Source of the DNA: Paenibacillus pasadenensis DSM 19293
GTDB lineage: Bacteria > Bacillota > Bacilli > Paenibacillales > Paenibacillaceae
Direction of reading: 5' to 3'
NCBI RefSeq assembly: GCF_000422485.1
Contig: NZ_AULW01000015.1
Span: 62,001-126,000, forward strand
Length of the DNA stretch: 64,000 nucleotides
Shown: positions 50,161 to 59,445 of the stretch, piece after piece
Position numbering within the stretch: position 1 is the first letter of the stretch
How the letters are laid out: the number at the start of each line of letters is the position of its first letter
The notes under the pieces: model-generated
The model's database searches: none
Told to the model about the DNA's origin: nothing
What the model saw: the letters and a program-made list of their open reading frames with translations, nothing else
Made by a program: the position numbers and the translations under genes

Positions 50161-50190
50161 ATATTACATCGAAACCACCCTCCCTGTCAA
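50161..50190 (-). promoter_or_regulatory. SigA-type promoter, leftward
   Basis: On the complement TTGACA (50185-50190) and TAATAT (50161-50166) are separated by 18 bp. Confidence 0.65.
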
Positions 50191-50244
50191 GCTTGCTTTT
50201 CAGAACGGAGGCGTGCCGATTCCAAGGAAAGGATGTGTCTCTCG

Positions 50245-52593
50245 ATGGATGCAGAGCAATGGAACAAGGAACAGGCTCGGGTCGACGACGTCCGCAGCCA
50301 GCTGAAGGCGCGGATCGCAAGGGACGAGCCGCTCGTCTCGGAGCTGAAGTCGCAAGTCGTCGGCATCCGCTCGGAGTTCTGGGACGATGTCACCGTCAAC
50401 CTCGCCGAGAGCGACGACCGGATCGAGACGGCGGTCAGCATGAAGCAGCAAGCGGAGGTGCTGTCCGAGCGGGAGCGCAGCCATCGCGCGCTGCGCAGCG
50501 GGCTGCAAAAGATGCGCCGTCTGCTCCCCGCGCCGTATTTCGGCCGCATCGACCTCGTCGAGGACGGGACGGACGGAACGCCGGAGCCGGTCTACGTCGG
50601 CGTCGCTTCCTTCCTTGCGGATGACGGAGAGACGTTCCTCGTCTATGACTGGAGGACGCCGATCGCGAGCCTCTACTACGATTACGGACCCGGCGCGGTC
50701 CGTTACGAGACGCCGGGCGGAGAGATCACCGGGGAGATGACGCTCAAGCGCCAGTTCTCCATCCGCGAGGGCCGCATCCGCTCGATGTTCGACACGGGCA
50801 TGACGATCGGCGACGAGCTGCTGCAGGACGTGCTGAGCCGCACGTCCAGCTCGCAGATGCAGGCGATCGTCGGCACGATCCAGCAGGATCAGAACGCGAT
50901 CATCCGCAACGACCGCGAGCGGCTTCTGATCGTGCAGGGAGCGGCAGGCAGCGGCAAGACGTCGGCGGCGCTGCAGCGCGTCGCCTACCTGCTCTACAAG
51001 CATCGCTCCCGCATCTCCGCCGAGCAGATGGTGCTCTTTTCCCCCAACCCGATGTTCAGCAGCTACATCTCGTCCGTCCTGCCGGAGCTCGGCGAGGAGA
51101 ACATCAAGCAGACGACGTTCCAGGACTACCTCGAGCTGCGCCTCGGCAAGCGCTGGCGGCTGGAGGACGCCGCCGAGCAGCTCGAAGCGGTGCTGGCCGG
51201 GCCGGAGGCGGACGAGGAGATCCGGCTGCGCGCCGCGGCCATCCGCAGCAAGAGCTCCGTGCGCTTCCTGGAGCGGATCGAAGCGTTCGCGAGCGGCCTG
51301 CTCCGCTCCGGCATGCGCTTCAAGGGCTTCCGCCTGCGCGGACGGGTCGTCATCGCCCGCGGCCAGCTGGAGGAGCGCTTCTATGGCATGGACGCCTCGA
51401 TCCGCCTGCCCAACCGGATCGAGCTGCTCAAGGAATGGCTGCTCGAGGAGCTGGAGCGGCTGGAGACGGAGGAGCGCGACGCCGACTGGGTGCGGGAAGA
51501 GATCGAGTATCTCGACAACGAGCAGTATCGAAAGATCCACAAGTCGCTGAGCCGCCAGCGGCGGGCCGGAGCGGACGAGGACGAGAGCGTGCTCGAGGAG
51601 CGGCTGCTGCGGGCCGAGGTCGCTCGCCGGACGTTCCGTCCGCTGCGCCGCCTCGCGGAAAGCCTCGCCTGGGTCGATGCCGCCGGCCTGTATAAGGATC
51701 TGTTCCGCGGCGAGCATGCCGCAGACGCGGAGGAGGAGCGCTGGAGCGAGATCGGCTCCCGCACGCTCTCGGCGCTGGAGGAAGGCCGCCTGCTGCACGA
51801 GGACGCCGCCCCGCTCCTGTATTTGACGGAGCTGGTGCAGGGCTTCCGCATGAACACGGCGATCCGCTACGTCATCGTCGACGAGGCGCAGGATTTTTCG
51901 GCGTTCCAGTTCCACTTCCTCAAGCGGCTGTTCCCGATGGCGAAAATTACGGCGCTCGGCGACTTCAACCAGGCGATCTTCGCCCACTCCACGGAGCTGG
52001 CGGCAAGCGCGTGGCTGCAGCGGCTGTACGGCCCCGAGCAGACGAAGACGATCGTGCTGCGCCGCAGCTACCGCTCGACCCGGCCGATCGTCGAGTTCAC
52101 CCGCTCGCTGCTGCCGGACGGCAGCGGCATCGAGCCGTTCGACCGGCCGGGCGAGCTGCCCGTGCTCGTCCGCGCCGGCGGCCCCGAGGAGCGCGACCGG
52201 CTGCTCGGCGCCGATCTGCTGGAGCTGGAGGCGTCCGCGGCGACGGCGGCGGTCATCTGCCGGACCGAAGCGGAATCGCGGACCGCTTGGGAGCGCTTGC
52301 GGCGGATGCCCGGCCTCGAGAAGCTGAAGCTCGTGACGAAGGATACGGTCAAGTTCGAGACCGGCCTGCTCGTCATCCCCGCCTATCTCGCCAAAGGCGT
52401 CGAGTTCGACGCCGTGCTGCTCTACGACGCCAGCGCGGACGCCTATGGCGAGGAGCGCCTGCGCAAGCTGTTCTACACCGCCTGCACGCGCGCCATGCAT
52501 GTGCTGCGCATGTATGCTCCGGGCGAGCCGTCGCCGTTTTTCGCCGACGCCGCTCCCGGCTCTTATCGCGAGGCGAATCCCGCCCGTTCCTAA
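50245..52593 (+). CDS. helD: HelD-like UvrD-family ATPase
   Basis: The protein of about 782 residues has an N-terminal coiled coil (about 1-75), the HelD-specific domain (FGRIDLVEDG, VYVGVASFLADDGETFLVYDWRTPIASLYYDY), Walker A VQGAAGSGKTSAALQR near 230, Walker B VIVDEAQDFSAFQF near 545, and the C-terminal motifs LRRSYRSTRPI, AKGVEFDAVLLYDA and LFYTACTRAMH. HelD binds RNA polymerase and releases stalled or post-termination enzyme. ATG 50233 is in frame 12 nt upstream but sits on the AAAGG site, so 50245 is preferred. Confidence 0.9.
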   Translation: MDAEQWNKEQARVDDVRSQLKARIARDEPLVSELKSQVVGIRSEFWDDVTVNLAESDDRIETAVSMKQQAEVLSERERSHRALRSGLQKMRRLLPAPYFGRIDLVEDGTDGTPEPVYVGVASFLADDGETFLVYDWRTPIASLYYDYGPGAVRYETPGGEITGEMTLKRQFSIREGRIRSMFDTGMTIGDELLQDVLSRTSSSQMQAIVGTIQQDQNAIIRNDRERLLIVQGAAGSGKTSAALQRVAYLLYKHRSRISAEQMVLFSPNPMFSSYISSVLPELGEENIKQTTFQDYLELRLGKRWRLEDAAEQLEAVLAGPEADEEIRLRAAAIRSKSSVRFLERIEAFASGLLRSGMRFKGFRLRGRVVIARGQLEERFYGMDASIRLPNRIELLKEWLLEELERLETEERDADWVREEIEYLDNEQYRKIHKSLSRQRRAGADEDESVLEERLLRAEVARRTFRPLRRLAESLAWVDAAGLYKDLFRGEHAADAEEERWSEIGSRTLSALEEGRLLHEDAAPLLYLTELVQGFRMNTAIRYVIVDEAQDFSAFQFHFLKRLFPMAKITALGDFNQAIFAHSTELAASAWLQRLYGPEQTKTIVLRRSYRSTRPIVEFTRSLLPDGSGIEPFDRPGELPVLVRAGGPEERDRLLGADLLELEASAATAAVICRTEAESRTAWERLRRMPGLEKLKLVTKDTVKFETGLLVIPAYLAKGVEFDAVLLYDASADAYGEERLRKLFYTACTRAMHVLRMYAPGEPSPFFADAAPGSYREANPARS

Positions 52594-52655
52594 GCGAACG
52601 TCACGTCCCGGTCCGGCATAGGATGCTGTAGCCTATCCGTGAAAGGACCGATCCT

Positions 52656-54095
52656 ATGGACGTCACCGCCGGTTCCATCCACTGGCTTTACCTCGCTTTT
52701 GTCGGCGCCATCATCGTCCTGCTCAGCCTCCGCCGCGATACGACGATCGCCTGCCTGCTCGGCATCGGCGCGATCGGCTGGCTCGCCTCCGGCTCGGCGA
52801 GCGGCGCCGTCGGCGGCCTGTTCAACAGCTTGATCTACGCGATCAAGGAGCTGTCGGGCACGATCCTCATCATCTCGATCATCGTGGCGATGAGCCGGCT
52901 GCTCGTCGCCACCGGCATCAACGAAATCATGGTCTCCCCGTTCGCGCGCCTGCTGCGGTCGCCGGCGATGGCGTATTGGGGCATCGGCCTGATCATGATG
53001 ACGGTCAGCTTCTTTTTCTGGCCGTCTCCGGCCGTCGCCCTGATCGGCGCCGTGCTGCTGCCGGTGGCGATCCGCGTCGGCCTGCCGGCGCTCGGCGCGG
53101 CGATGGCGATGAACCTGTTCGGCCACGGCATCGCCCTCTCCGGCGATTATGTGATCCAGGGCGCCCCCAAGCTGACCGCAGACGCGGCCGGCATCGGCGT
53201 CGCCCAAGTGATGGCGGCGAGCGTGCCGCTCGTCATCGTCATGGGCCTCACGACGACGGTCGCCGCCTTTTGGTTCATGCGGCGCGACATGAAGACCGGC
53301 GCCTGGCGCGACGGCCTCGTGCAGCCGTCGTCCGGCACGCTGTTCGGAGCGGCGGAGGACGGCGCGAGCGGCCGCTCCGGCGGCGACGGCGACAGGGCGA
53401 TGCCGCTCCCGCTCGGCGCGAAGCGCGCGGCCGCGGTCGCGATCCCGCTGCTGTTCGCGCTCGACGTCTATCTCCTGTTCCGGCTCAACCTGCAAGGCGG
53501 AGACGCCACCGCGCTCATCGGCGGGACTGCCGCCCTCATCGTCGCCGTCCTGTCGCTGCTCGCCCATCGCGGACGCGGCCTCGAGAAGTCGACGACCTAT
53601 CTGGTGGACGGCTTCACGTTCGGCTTCAAAGTGTTCGGCCCCGTCATCCCGATCGCCGCCTTCTTCTACCTCGGCGACTCGGCGCTGCCGGCCTTGTTCG
53701 GCGAGTCCGCCCTTCCGGCCGGCTCGCACGGCATCGTCAACGATCTGGGCGCGCTGCTGGCCCATTCGGTGCCCGTCAGCGGCGCCTTCGCGGCGGGCAC
53801 GCTCACTGCCGTCGGAGCCATCACCGGACTCGACGGCTCCGGGTTCTCCGGCATCTCGCTCGCCGGCTCGGTCGCCAGCCTGTTCGGCACGGCGCTCGGC
53901 CACGGCACCGACGTGCTGACGGCGCTCGGCCAGATCGCGGCCATCTGGGTCGGCGGAGGCACGCTCATCCCGTGGGCGCTCATTCCGGCGGCGGCGATCT
54001 GCGGCGTCAGCCCGTTCGAGCTGGCCCGGCGCAACCTGAAGCCGGTCGCGATCGGACTCGTCGTGACGACGGTCGTAGCCGTATTTCTGCTTTGA
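52656..54095 (+). CDS. Multi-pass membrane transporter, ion-transporter-like
   Basis: The 479-residue protein has about eleven membrane helices in two blocks around a charged cytosolic loop near 220-255. Repeated features include FFFWPSPAVALIGAVLLPVA in the first half and HSVPVSGAFAAGTLTAVGAI, with GLDGSGFSGISLAGSVA, in the second. The layout resembles gluconate/citrate-type ion transporters, but the cargo is unknown. AAAGGA lies 8 nt before the ATG. It is 62 nt after helD and may be cotranscribed. Confidence 0.7.
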   Translation: MDVTAGSIHWLYLAFVGAIIVLLSLRRDTTIACLLGIGAIGWLASGSASGAVGGLFNSLIYAIKELSGTILIISIIVAMSRLLVATGINEIMVSPFARLLRSPAMAYWGIGLIMMTVSFFFWPSPAVALIGAVLLPVAIRVGLPALGAAMAMNLFGHGIALSGDYVIQGAPKLTADAAGIGVAQVMAASVPLVIVMGLTTTVAAFWFMRRDMKTGAWRDGLVQPSSGTLFGAAEDGASGRSGGDGDRAMPLPLGAKRAAAVAIPLLFALDVYLLFRLNLQGGDATALIGGTAALIVAVLSLLAHRGRGLEKSTTYLVDGFTFGFKVFGPVIPIAAFFYLGDSALPALFGESALPAGSHGIVNDLGALLAHSVPVSGAFAAGTLTAVGAITGLDGSGFSGISLAGSVASLFGTALGHGTDVLTALGQIAAIWVGGGTLIPWALIPAAAICGVSPFELARRNLKPVAIGLVVTTVVAVFLL

Positions 54096-54120
54096 GCCGA
54101 TGCAAAAGCCCCATACGAAA

Positions 54121-54163
54121 GCCAAAAAGACGAAGCGGCCGCCCGGCTGCTTCGTCTTTTTGG
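54121..54163. terminator. Terminator after the transporter gene
   Basis: GCCAAAAAGACGAAGC and its exact complement flank a GC loop, with internal T-rich arms. Confidence 0.85.
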
Positions 54164-54188
54164 CGAGCGGAATCGGTTCACCGCTAAA

Positions 54189-54213
54189 GTTTCTCCGGCG
54201 GCCAAACGGGTAA
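54189..54213 (+). promoter_or_regulatory. SigB-like promoter
   Basis: GTTTCT (54189-54194) and GGGTAA (54208-54213) with 13 bp between match the SigB pattern (GTTTAA / GGGTAT) and precede the small gene at 54253. Confidence 0.4.
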
Positions 54214-54252
54214 GAAGGAATCAGAACGAACACGACAAGGGAGGACCCGACG

Positions 54253-54429
54253 ATGAACAAAAAAGTGCTCGGAACGGTGATCGGCGCAGGCGTGACGTAT
54301 CTCATGCGCAACAAAAGCGCGCGGGACAAGCTGATCTCGACGGTTCGGAACTTCGCCTCGAGCCGCCAAGGCTCCGTGCAGCGCCCGGCCGCGCAGCCGG
54401 CTGACCGCAGCGGATCGTCCAAGATCTGA
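54253..54429 (+). CDS. Small basic protein, 58 aa, stress-type
   Basis: The product begins MNKKVLGTVIGAGVTYLMRN, a short hydrophobic helix with basic flanks, then KSARDKLISTVRNFAS and a polar tail. It resembles small YtxH/DUF3918-like stress proteins, without firm assignment. GGGAGG lies 8 nt before the ATG, a SigB-like promoter lies upstream and a strong terminator follows. Confidence 0.65.
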   Translation: MNKKVLGTVIGAGVTYLMRNKSARDKLISTVRNFASSRQGSVQRPAAQPADRSGSSKI

Positions 54430-54448
54430 AGCACCGGCAACGGACGTC

Positions 54449-54486
54449 AAAAAGCATCCGTTCCTTCGGGAACGGATGCTTTTTTT
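54449..54486. terminator. Bidirectional terminator
   Basis: AAGCATCCGTTCC-TTCG-GGAACGGATGCTT with A and T runs on both sides; it serves the 58-aa gene and the leftward ger operon. Confidence 0.9.
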
Positions 54487-54489
54487 GCC

Positions 54490-55713
54490 TCAAGTGAGCT
54501 CGGTCGCGCCATGGCCTTTCAAGGCGATACTGACCGATACGGTGATGTCCGCCTCCGCGAAATGGCGGTCCCAGTCGGCATGGATGCGGCTCCACGTCTT
54601 CGGCATCCGCACCCGCACCGACTCGTACAGTCCGATCGCATCGGCGCCGTACGTCTTCTGCAGCTTTTGGATGAGAAGATCGGCATTGCCCTTCAGCTTC
54701 CGTTCCAGCTTCTTTTCGACCTCCGCATAAAACGCTTCCGACACGCCGCCTCTGCCCGCATCCTTGTAGCTCCACGATTCCATCAGATCGCCTTCCGCCT
54801 CCAGCTCGATCCGGAAGGCGAATCGCCCGTCGGCCATCGAAGGCACGATCCGGCTGCGGACAGAATTGATCTCCATATCCAGCGGAGCGCCCAGCTCCGG
54901 ATCGTCCAGCTTGAGCAAGCCTCCCTTGCGTCCGCCGCCTTTGATCCAGAACACCGTTTCCATGTCCTTTTCCGTAAGGAAGCCGATCAGCCTGCCGCTC
55001 GTCCCCTGGATGACCGCCGCGCCCGAGTAGACCAGCTCCTCCTTCGTCTTGACGACATTTTGGAGCAGAAAGCTCGTCTTGGCATGGAGCCGGCTCATCA
55101 GATTGTACATGCGGATCGGCTCGAGGATCTTGTTGTTGCGATATTGGTTGCGCACCGTCTCGGGAATCTGGAATCCGGGAATATCGCCTTTGTACAAAGG
55201 CTCCAGCGTATCGGAAGCCTTGCCTTTGCAGATCAGGACGAGCGGACTGAGCCGAATGTCGTTGTCGCGGAAGAAGAAGTCGAGGAAGGTCATCAGGTCA
55301 TGCTTTCTTGCCAGGCGGTCTCCGATGACGATCACCTTGAGATGATGGCCCAGCGGGGCCGCATTCGTGCGCAGCGACAGCTGCCTGACGTTCTCCAGCA
55401 GCGAGTCGCCCGTCTGCGTCATGTTTTTGAACGGGCTGGACGATGTCTCGTCGCTGGTCGATCCGCCGATATCGCCGATCAGGCTCGGGAGGATGAGCTG
55501 GTACGTCGACGTGATGCGGTCCGTGCGGTCGACGCCGGGGCTTTTGCGCTGGAGCTCCCTCTCGCTTGCCGCCGGCTCGGGCACGTCCACCGCCACGGCG
55601 ATCTCCAGGCTCTGCGTCTCGATCTCCTTGTTGCTCCAGCAGCCGCCCGTCAGCAGCAGCAGCGCGATCTGGCTCGCCGCCAGCATGCGCCGTGGAAAGC
55701 TAGACGCGGCCAT
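54490..55713 (-). CDS. Ger(x)C-family spore germination lipoprotein (C subunit)
   Basis: The 407-residue protein has a lipoprotein signal with TGGCWSNKEIE (Cys near 26), typical of GerAC/GerKC. The DR-ITSTYQLILPS and QLSLRTNAAPLGHHLKVIVIG stretches and the C-terminal SRIHADWDRHFAEADITVSV fit domains of the family. It is lipid-anchored on the spore inner membrane as part of a germinant receptor. The start at 55713 overlaps the B-subunit gene by 14 nt. Confidence 0.9.
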   Translation of the reverse strand: MAASSFPRRMLAASQIALLLLTGGCWSNKEIETQSLEIAVAVDVPEPAASERELQRKSPGVDRTDRITSTYQLILPSLIGDIGGSTSDETSSSPFKNMTQTGDSLLENVRQLSLRTNAAPLGHHLKVIVIGDRLARKHDLMTFLDFFFRDNDIRLSPLVLICKGKASDTLEPLYKGDIPGFQIPETVRNQYRNNKILEPIRMYNLMSRLHAKTSFLLQNVVKTKEELVYSGAAVIQGTSGRLIGFLTEKDMETVFWIKGGGRKGGLLKLDDPELGAPLDMEINSVRSRIVPSMADGRFAFRIELEAEGDLMESWSYKDAGRGGVSEAFYAEVEKKLERKLKGNADLLIQKLQKTYGADAIGLYESVRVRMPKTWSRIHADWDRHFAEADITVSVSIALKGHGATELT

Positions 55714-56794
55714 GGGCGGCTCCCTTCTTCCATCGCTGCAGAACGAGCAGCAGAGCCGGAACGCCGACGGACAGCGCGGCTCCGGCCATCGAAAGATAGT
55801 CCCAGACGCGGAAGACATCCTCGATCGTCTTCGGGAGCTCCTGGACGATATAGATGAACGGAAGCTGCGCGAAAACAGCCGTGCGGAACGGAACGCGGAA
55901 CAGCTGCGAGATGCCGAGGGACGAGGCGAACAGCGCGAGCACGAAGGTCGAGAAGAACTTCATGATCCAAATCGCCAGAATGAGCGATTCGTACCGCTCG
56001 AAGATCAGGCCCGGAATTTCGAAGCTGCGGATCAGATCGATCGTCGGCCATGTCCGCAGCGTAACTCCGTCGATGGAGAACGCTCCGATGACGATGACCG
56101 TCGTGACGACGTAGAACGCCATGCAGATGGCGATGGCCGCGGCATACGCCTTGCCGGCCGAGCGGGGCCGCTTCATGTAGGCGACGAGCAGCAGCATGAG
56201 CTCCGGACCGCTGTAGGCGAATGCGGCTGTCTTCATCGACCGCAGCACCGGCGGCAGGCCCTGGCCGAGCACGGGGAGCAGATGGCTGAACTCGACGACG
56301 CGCAGGCTGAGCAGCAGCACGACGAGCAGGATGAATCCGGTCAGCGGAAAGATGAGGTCGCTCGCCTGGACGATCGCTTGGATGCCTCCGAGGACGAGAT
56401 AAGCCCCCAGCCAGAGGAAAGGCAGCGTGACGGCCCAGGAAGGCGTTCCTTCCAGCAAGTATTTCGTCGTGATTTCCTCCAGCGATCTCGCCTCCAGACC
56501 GCAGATGACGAGGAAATAAAGCACGAGGCTCGTTCCGAAAGCGGCTCCGAGCCCTTTGCCGATCAGCTTGCGGCCGTATTGGAAAATGGTCTCTCCGGGA
56601 AAGCTCAGGCTGAGCCGGCTGGCGAGCCAGCCCCCGGCGGCGGAAATGACGCCCGCGAGCATGAGGCTGAGCCATACGTCCGGCGTGCCCGCCTTGTCCA
56701 CCAGCATGCGGGGGAGCACGAGTATGGCCGTAGCCAGCATGTAATTGACGATGAGGATGGAGATCTGCGTGTTCGTCAGCTTGTCGGCGTTCAT
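55700..56794 (-). CDS. Spore germination permease (B subunit, GerAB/GerKB-like)
   Basis: The 364-residue protein has ten membrane helices of the APC superfamily, starting TNTQISILIVNYMLATAIL, with FAYSGPELMLLLVAYMKRP near 210-228. B subunits bind the germinant, usually an amino acid or sugar; which one cannot be told here. It lies 19 nt after the A-subunit gene and overlaps the C-subunit gene, so the operon order is D-like, A, B, C. Confidence 0.9.
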   Translation of the reverse strand: MNADKLTNTQISILIVNYMLATAILVLPRMLVDKAGTPDVWLSLMLAGVISAAGGWLASRLSLSFPGETIFQYGRKLIGKGLGAAFGTSLVLYFLVICGLEARSLEEITTKYLLEGTPSWAVTLPFLWLGAYLVLGGIQAIVQASDLIFPLTGFILLVVLLLSLRVVEFSHLLPVLGQGLPPVLRSMKTAAFAYSGPELMLLLVAYMKRPRSAGKAYAAAIAICMAFYVVTTVIVIGAFSIDGVTLRTWPTIDLIRSFEIPGLIFERYESLILAIWIMKFFSTFVLALFASSLGISQLFRVPFRTAVFAQLPFIYIVQELPKTIEDVFRVWDYLSMAGAALSVGVPALLLVLQRWKKGAAHGRV

Positions 56795-56813
56795 AGGCCG
56801 TCTCCTCTCTTTT

Positions 56814-58319
56814 TTATTCCGACGGCTTGGCCGGGTCGCGCCGGTCCGCCGCCAGGAACCGCCGCCGCTCCAGCATGGCAGGCAGCGGGAAGCGGACGAG
56901 CATGTCCTTGAAGTCGTGGGCGCGGTACGATCCGAGCGGACGCAGGAACGGCGTGCCGAAGCTCTTGAGGCGGGACAGATGGGACAGCAGCAGCAGGAAG
57001 AACAGCACGACTCCGTACAAGCCGTAAACGGCGGCGCTGAACATCGCTCCGAAGCGCAGCATCCGGATGGAGATGCCGGCGCTGTAGACGGGAATCACGA
57101 ACGACGAGATGGCCGTAATCGCCACGACGATGACCAGGATCGGACTGATGATGCCCGCTTGAACGGCGGCCTCCCCGATGATGAGGCCCCCGACGATGCC
57201 CATCGCCGGTCCGATCGGCTTGGGCAGTCGCAGCCCCGCCTCGCGCAGAATTTCCAGCGACACCTCCATGATCAGCGCTTCGATCAGCGAAGGGAACGGC
57301 ACGCCCTGCCGGGCTCCGACCACGGTCAGGGCCAGCTTGGTCGGGATGAGTCCCGGATGGAACGAGGTGAAGGCGATATAAAGAGCGGGGGTGAACATCG
57401 CGATCAGGGCGGAGAAGAAGCGCAGCATGCGGATCAGCGAGCCGGGCAGCCAGCGCTCGTAATAATCCTCCGGCGACTGGATGATCATCGGCAGCGTGAA
57501 CGGCGCGATCAGGGCGAACGGCGTCCCCTCCAGCAGGATCGCCGCCCTCCCCTCCAGCAGGCCCGACATCACCCGGTCCGGCCGCTCGGTATTTTGCAGC
57601 TGCTGGAACGGGCTGTAGGAGTTGTCCTCGATCATCTGCTCGATATACCCGGACTCCGGAAAGTCGTCCCCCTCCAAGCCGCGGATCCGCAGCTTCATCT
57701 CTTCGATCAGGCCGGCCTGGACTACGTCCCGCATGTAGACGATGAGCAGCGGCTTGCGCACGGCGCTGCCGACTTCGAGGCGCTCCATCGCCAGATCGGG
57801 CACGGAGCCGTACGAACGGAGCAGCGCGGCATTTTTCTCGAGCGACTCGCAAAAGCCGATCCGCGGTCCGCGCAGCACCGCCTCGGAGATCGGCTCTTCC
57901 AAGCTCCGCGCCTCGATATGCCGGGTATCGACCAGCAGCGCGTCGGGCAATCCTTCCGCGAGCAGCGCCGTGCTCCCTTCTTGGACCTCCTTCAGCAGCT
58001 CCTCCAGCCCTCCCGTCCAGCGCTCGGCTCCCGAGGCCTGCAGTCGCAGCTTGAGCCGCTCCGCAGCCGCTTCTCCGTCCTCCGGATGTTCCGGCGCAGG
58101 GAACGCGGCCATCTCCGTCCGGATCGCCTCCAGCTTGCTCTCCTGGACCATGCCCGGTATATAAAGCATCAGCGCGCGAGCCGTCCGCCCGAAGCTGATC
58201 TCGCGCCGCGCCATGTCGGCGCGGGTCTCCAGCCGATCGAGCAGCTCCTCTCGGAGCTCGCCCACGATGCCGTCCCCATCCCAAGCTTTCTCCGCCCGCC
58301 CCACGCCGCTCCCGCTCAC
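56814..58319 (-). CDS. Spore germination protein (A subunit, GerAA/GerKA-like)
   Basis: The 501-residue protein has the hydrophilic N-terminal GerA domain ([56 protein letters not shown]) and then membrane helices from about 285 on ([40 protein letters not shown]). The start is GTG 58319 with AAGGA 9 nt upstream, overlapping the stop of a 44-residue ORF (GTGA). A much longer frame is open upstream but runs through the uppP region and is not real. Confidence 0.9.
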   Translation of the reverse strand: MSGSGVGRAEKAWDGDGIVGELREELLDRLETRADMARREISFGRTARALMLYIPGMVQESKLEAIRTEMAAFPAPEHPEDGEAAAERLKLRLQASGAERWTGGLEELLKEVQEGSTALLAEGLPDALLVDTRHIEARSLEEPISEAVLRGPRIGFCESLEKNAALLRSYGSVPDLAMERLEVGSAVRKPLLIVYMRDVVQAGLIEEMKLRIRGLEGDDFPESGYIEQMIEDNSYSPFQQLQNTERPDRVMSGLLEGRAAILLEGTPFALIAPFTLPMIIQSPEDYYERWLPGSLIRMLRFFSALIAMFTPALYIAFTSFHPGLIPTKLALTVVGARQGVPFPSLIEALIMEVSLEILREAGLRLPKPIGPAMGIVGGLIIGEAAVQAGIISPILVIVVAITAISSFVIPVYSAGISIRMLRFGAMFSAAVYGLYGVVLFFLLLLSHLSRLKSFGTPFLRPLGSYRAHDFKDMLVRFPLPAMLERRRFLAADRRDPAKPSE

Positions 58320-58450
58320 CGCTTCCAATCCTTCTTCCTCGCCGGCTCCAGCTTCCGGGCGAGCGCGGACAGCGCCCAGGGCACGACGGCGGCCGTGACG
58401 GCGAATCCCCACATCGAGGGGGTCAGCAGCCGCTTCAACAGCTCCTCCAT
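58316..58450 (-). CDS. Small 44-aa membrane protein of the ger operon (D-like)
   Basis: ATG 58450 has AAAGGAG 9 nt upstream and the stop overlaps the GTG start of the A subunit. The product has one hydrophobic helix ([16 protein letters not shown], about 13-28) after a basic start and ends with an acidic tail ([12 protein letters not shown]). Small D-subunit genes are known in some germinant-receptor operons; this one is shorter than those I know of. Its position as first gene and the coupling to gerA make expression likely. Confidence 0.65.
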   Translation of the reverse strand: MEELLKRLLTPSMWGFAVTAAVVPWALSALARKLEPARKKDWKR

Positions 58451-58483
58451 TCGCACACTCTCCTTTGACGGTTTGCTCTGCCT

Positions 58484-58514
58484 TAATGTGCGCGGGCTCC
58501 ATCCAGCTTATCCC
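58484..58514 (-). promoter_or_regulatory. Possible SigG promoter of the ger operon
   Basis: On the complement GGGATA (58509-58514) and CACATTA (58484-58490) are 18 bp apart, a partial match to SigG (TGAATA / CATACTA). Weak. Confidence 0.3.
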
Positions 58515-58522
58515 AAGACATG

Positions 58523-58553
58523 AAAAAGCCGGCGTCCGCATGGACGCCGGCTT
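58523..58553 (-). terminator. Terminator of uppP
   Basis: AAGCCGGCGTCC and GGACGCCGGCTT form a perfect stem; five T follow on the minus strand. Confidence 0.85.
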
Positions 58554-58579
58554 GTACCCGTAAGCGCTGGATGTTGAGT

Positions 58580-59371
58580 CTACATTACAAAAAGGAAGAA
58601 TAAGGCCGCCAAGACGAAGCGGTAGTACGCGAACCAGCTGAGCTTGAGCTTTTTGATCAGGTTGATGAAGGTGACGACGGCGATCAGCCCGACGATGAAC
58701 GATACGACGAGGCCGACGAGCAGCAAGCCGTAATCTTCCCGGACGAGCAGGTCGCGGCTCTTGTACAGGTCGACTCCCGTCGCGCCGAACATCATCGGCA
58801 CCGACAGGATGAACGTGAAGTCGGCCGCCGCCTTTTGGCTCGTGCCCATGAAGATGCCGCCGGAAATCGTCGAGCCCGAGCGCGAGAAGCCGGACCAGAG
58901 CGCGAGGATCTGGAAGACGCCGATGCCGAACGCCTGCTTGTAGGTGATGTCGTCGACCGTCTCCGCCGACGGCACATGCCGCTTCTGATATTGCTCGGCG
59001 GCGATCATGAGCAGGCCGCCCGCGATCAGCGCGAGCAGCACCGTCGTCGGTCCGAACAGATGCTCCTTGATGAAGCCGTGCAGCACGACGCCCAGGACGC
59101 CGGCCGGAATCATGCCGAGCACGATATGCAGCGCGTTGAGGCCCGAGCCCTTGGAGAAGTCGAACTTCAGGAAGCTGATGAACCGCTTGAAATAAAGGAC
59201 AAATACGGCCAGCACGGCGCCAAGCTGCACGACGACCTCGAACGTGCCGGCCTTGTCGCCCGTAAAGTTCATCAGATCGCCTGCCAAAATCATATGGCCG
59301 GTCGACGAGACCGGCAAAAATTCCGTCAAGCCCTCGATGATGCCGAGGACGACCGCCTTGATGTAATCCAC
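58580..59371 (-). CDS. uppP: Undecaprenyl-diphosphate phosphatase
   Basis: The 263-residue membrane enzyme has the BacA motifs [16 protein letters not shown] near 12-28 and [16 protein letters not shown] near 165-180, with about eight helices. It recycles the lipid carrier for cell-wall synthesis and gives bacitracin resistance. I chose GTG 59371 with AGGAG 8 nt upstream over GTG 59380, whose site is too close. It is a single gene between DUF3900-like and ger. Confidence 0.93.
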   Translation of the reverse strand: MDYIKAVVLGIIEGLTEFLPVSSTGHMILAGDLMNFTGDKAGTFEVVVQLGAVLAVFVLYFKRFISFLKFDFSKGSGLNALHIVLGMIPAGVLGVVLHGFIKEHLFGPTTVLLALIAGGLLMIAAEQYQKRHVPSAETVDDITYKQAFGIGVFQILALWSGFSRSGSTISGGIFMGTSQKAAADFTFILSVPMMFGATGVDLYKSRDLLVREDYGLLLVGLVVSFIVGLIAVVTFINLIKKLKLSWFAYYRFVLAALFFLFVM

Positions 59372-59445
59372 TCGCTCCACTCCTGTCCCTGCATGCTGAT
59401 TTCGACTTTATCGGTTCCTTGAGAAATAGACGTCGGAAGGACGCC

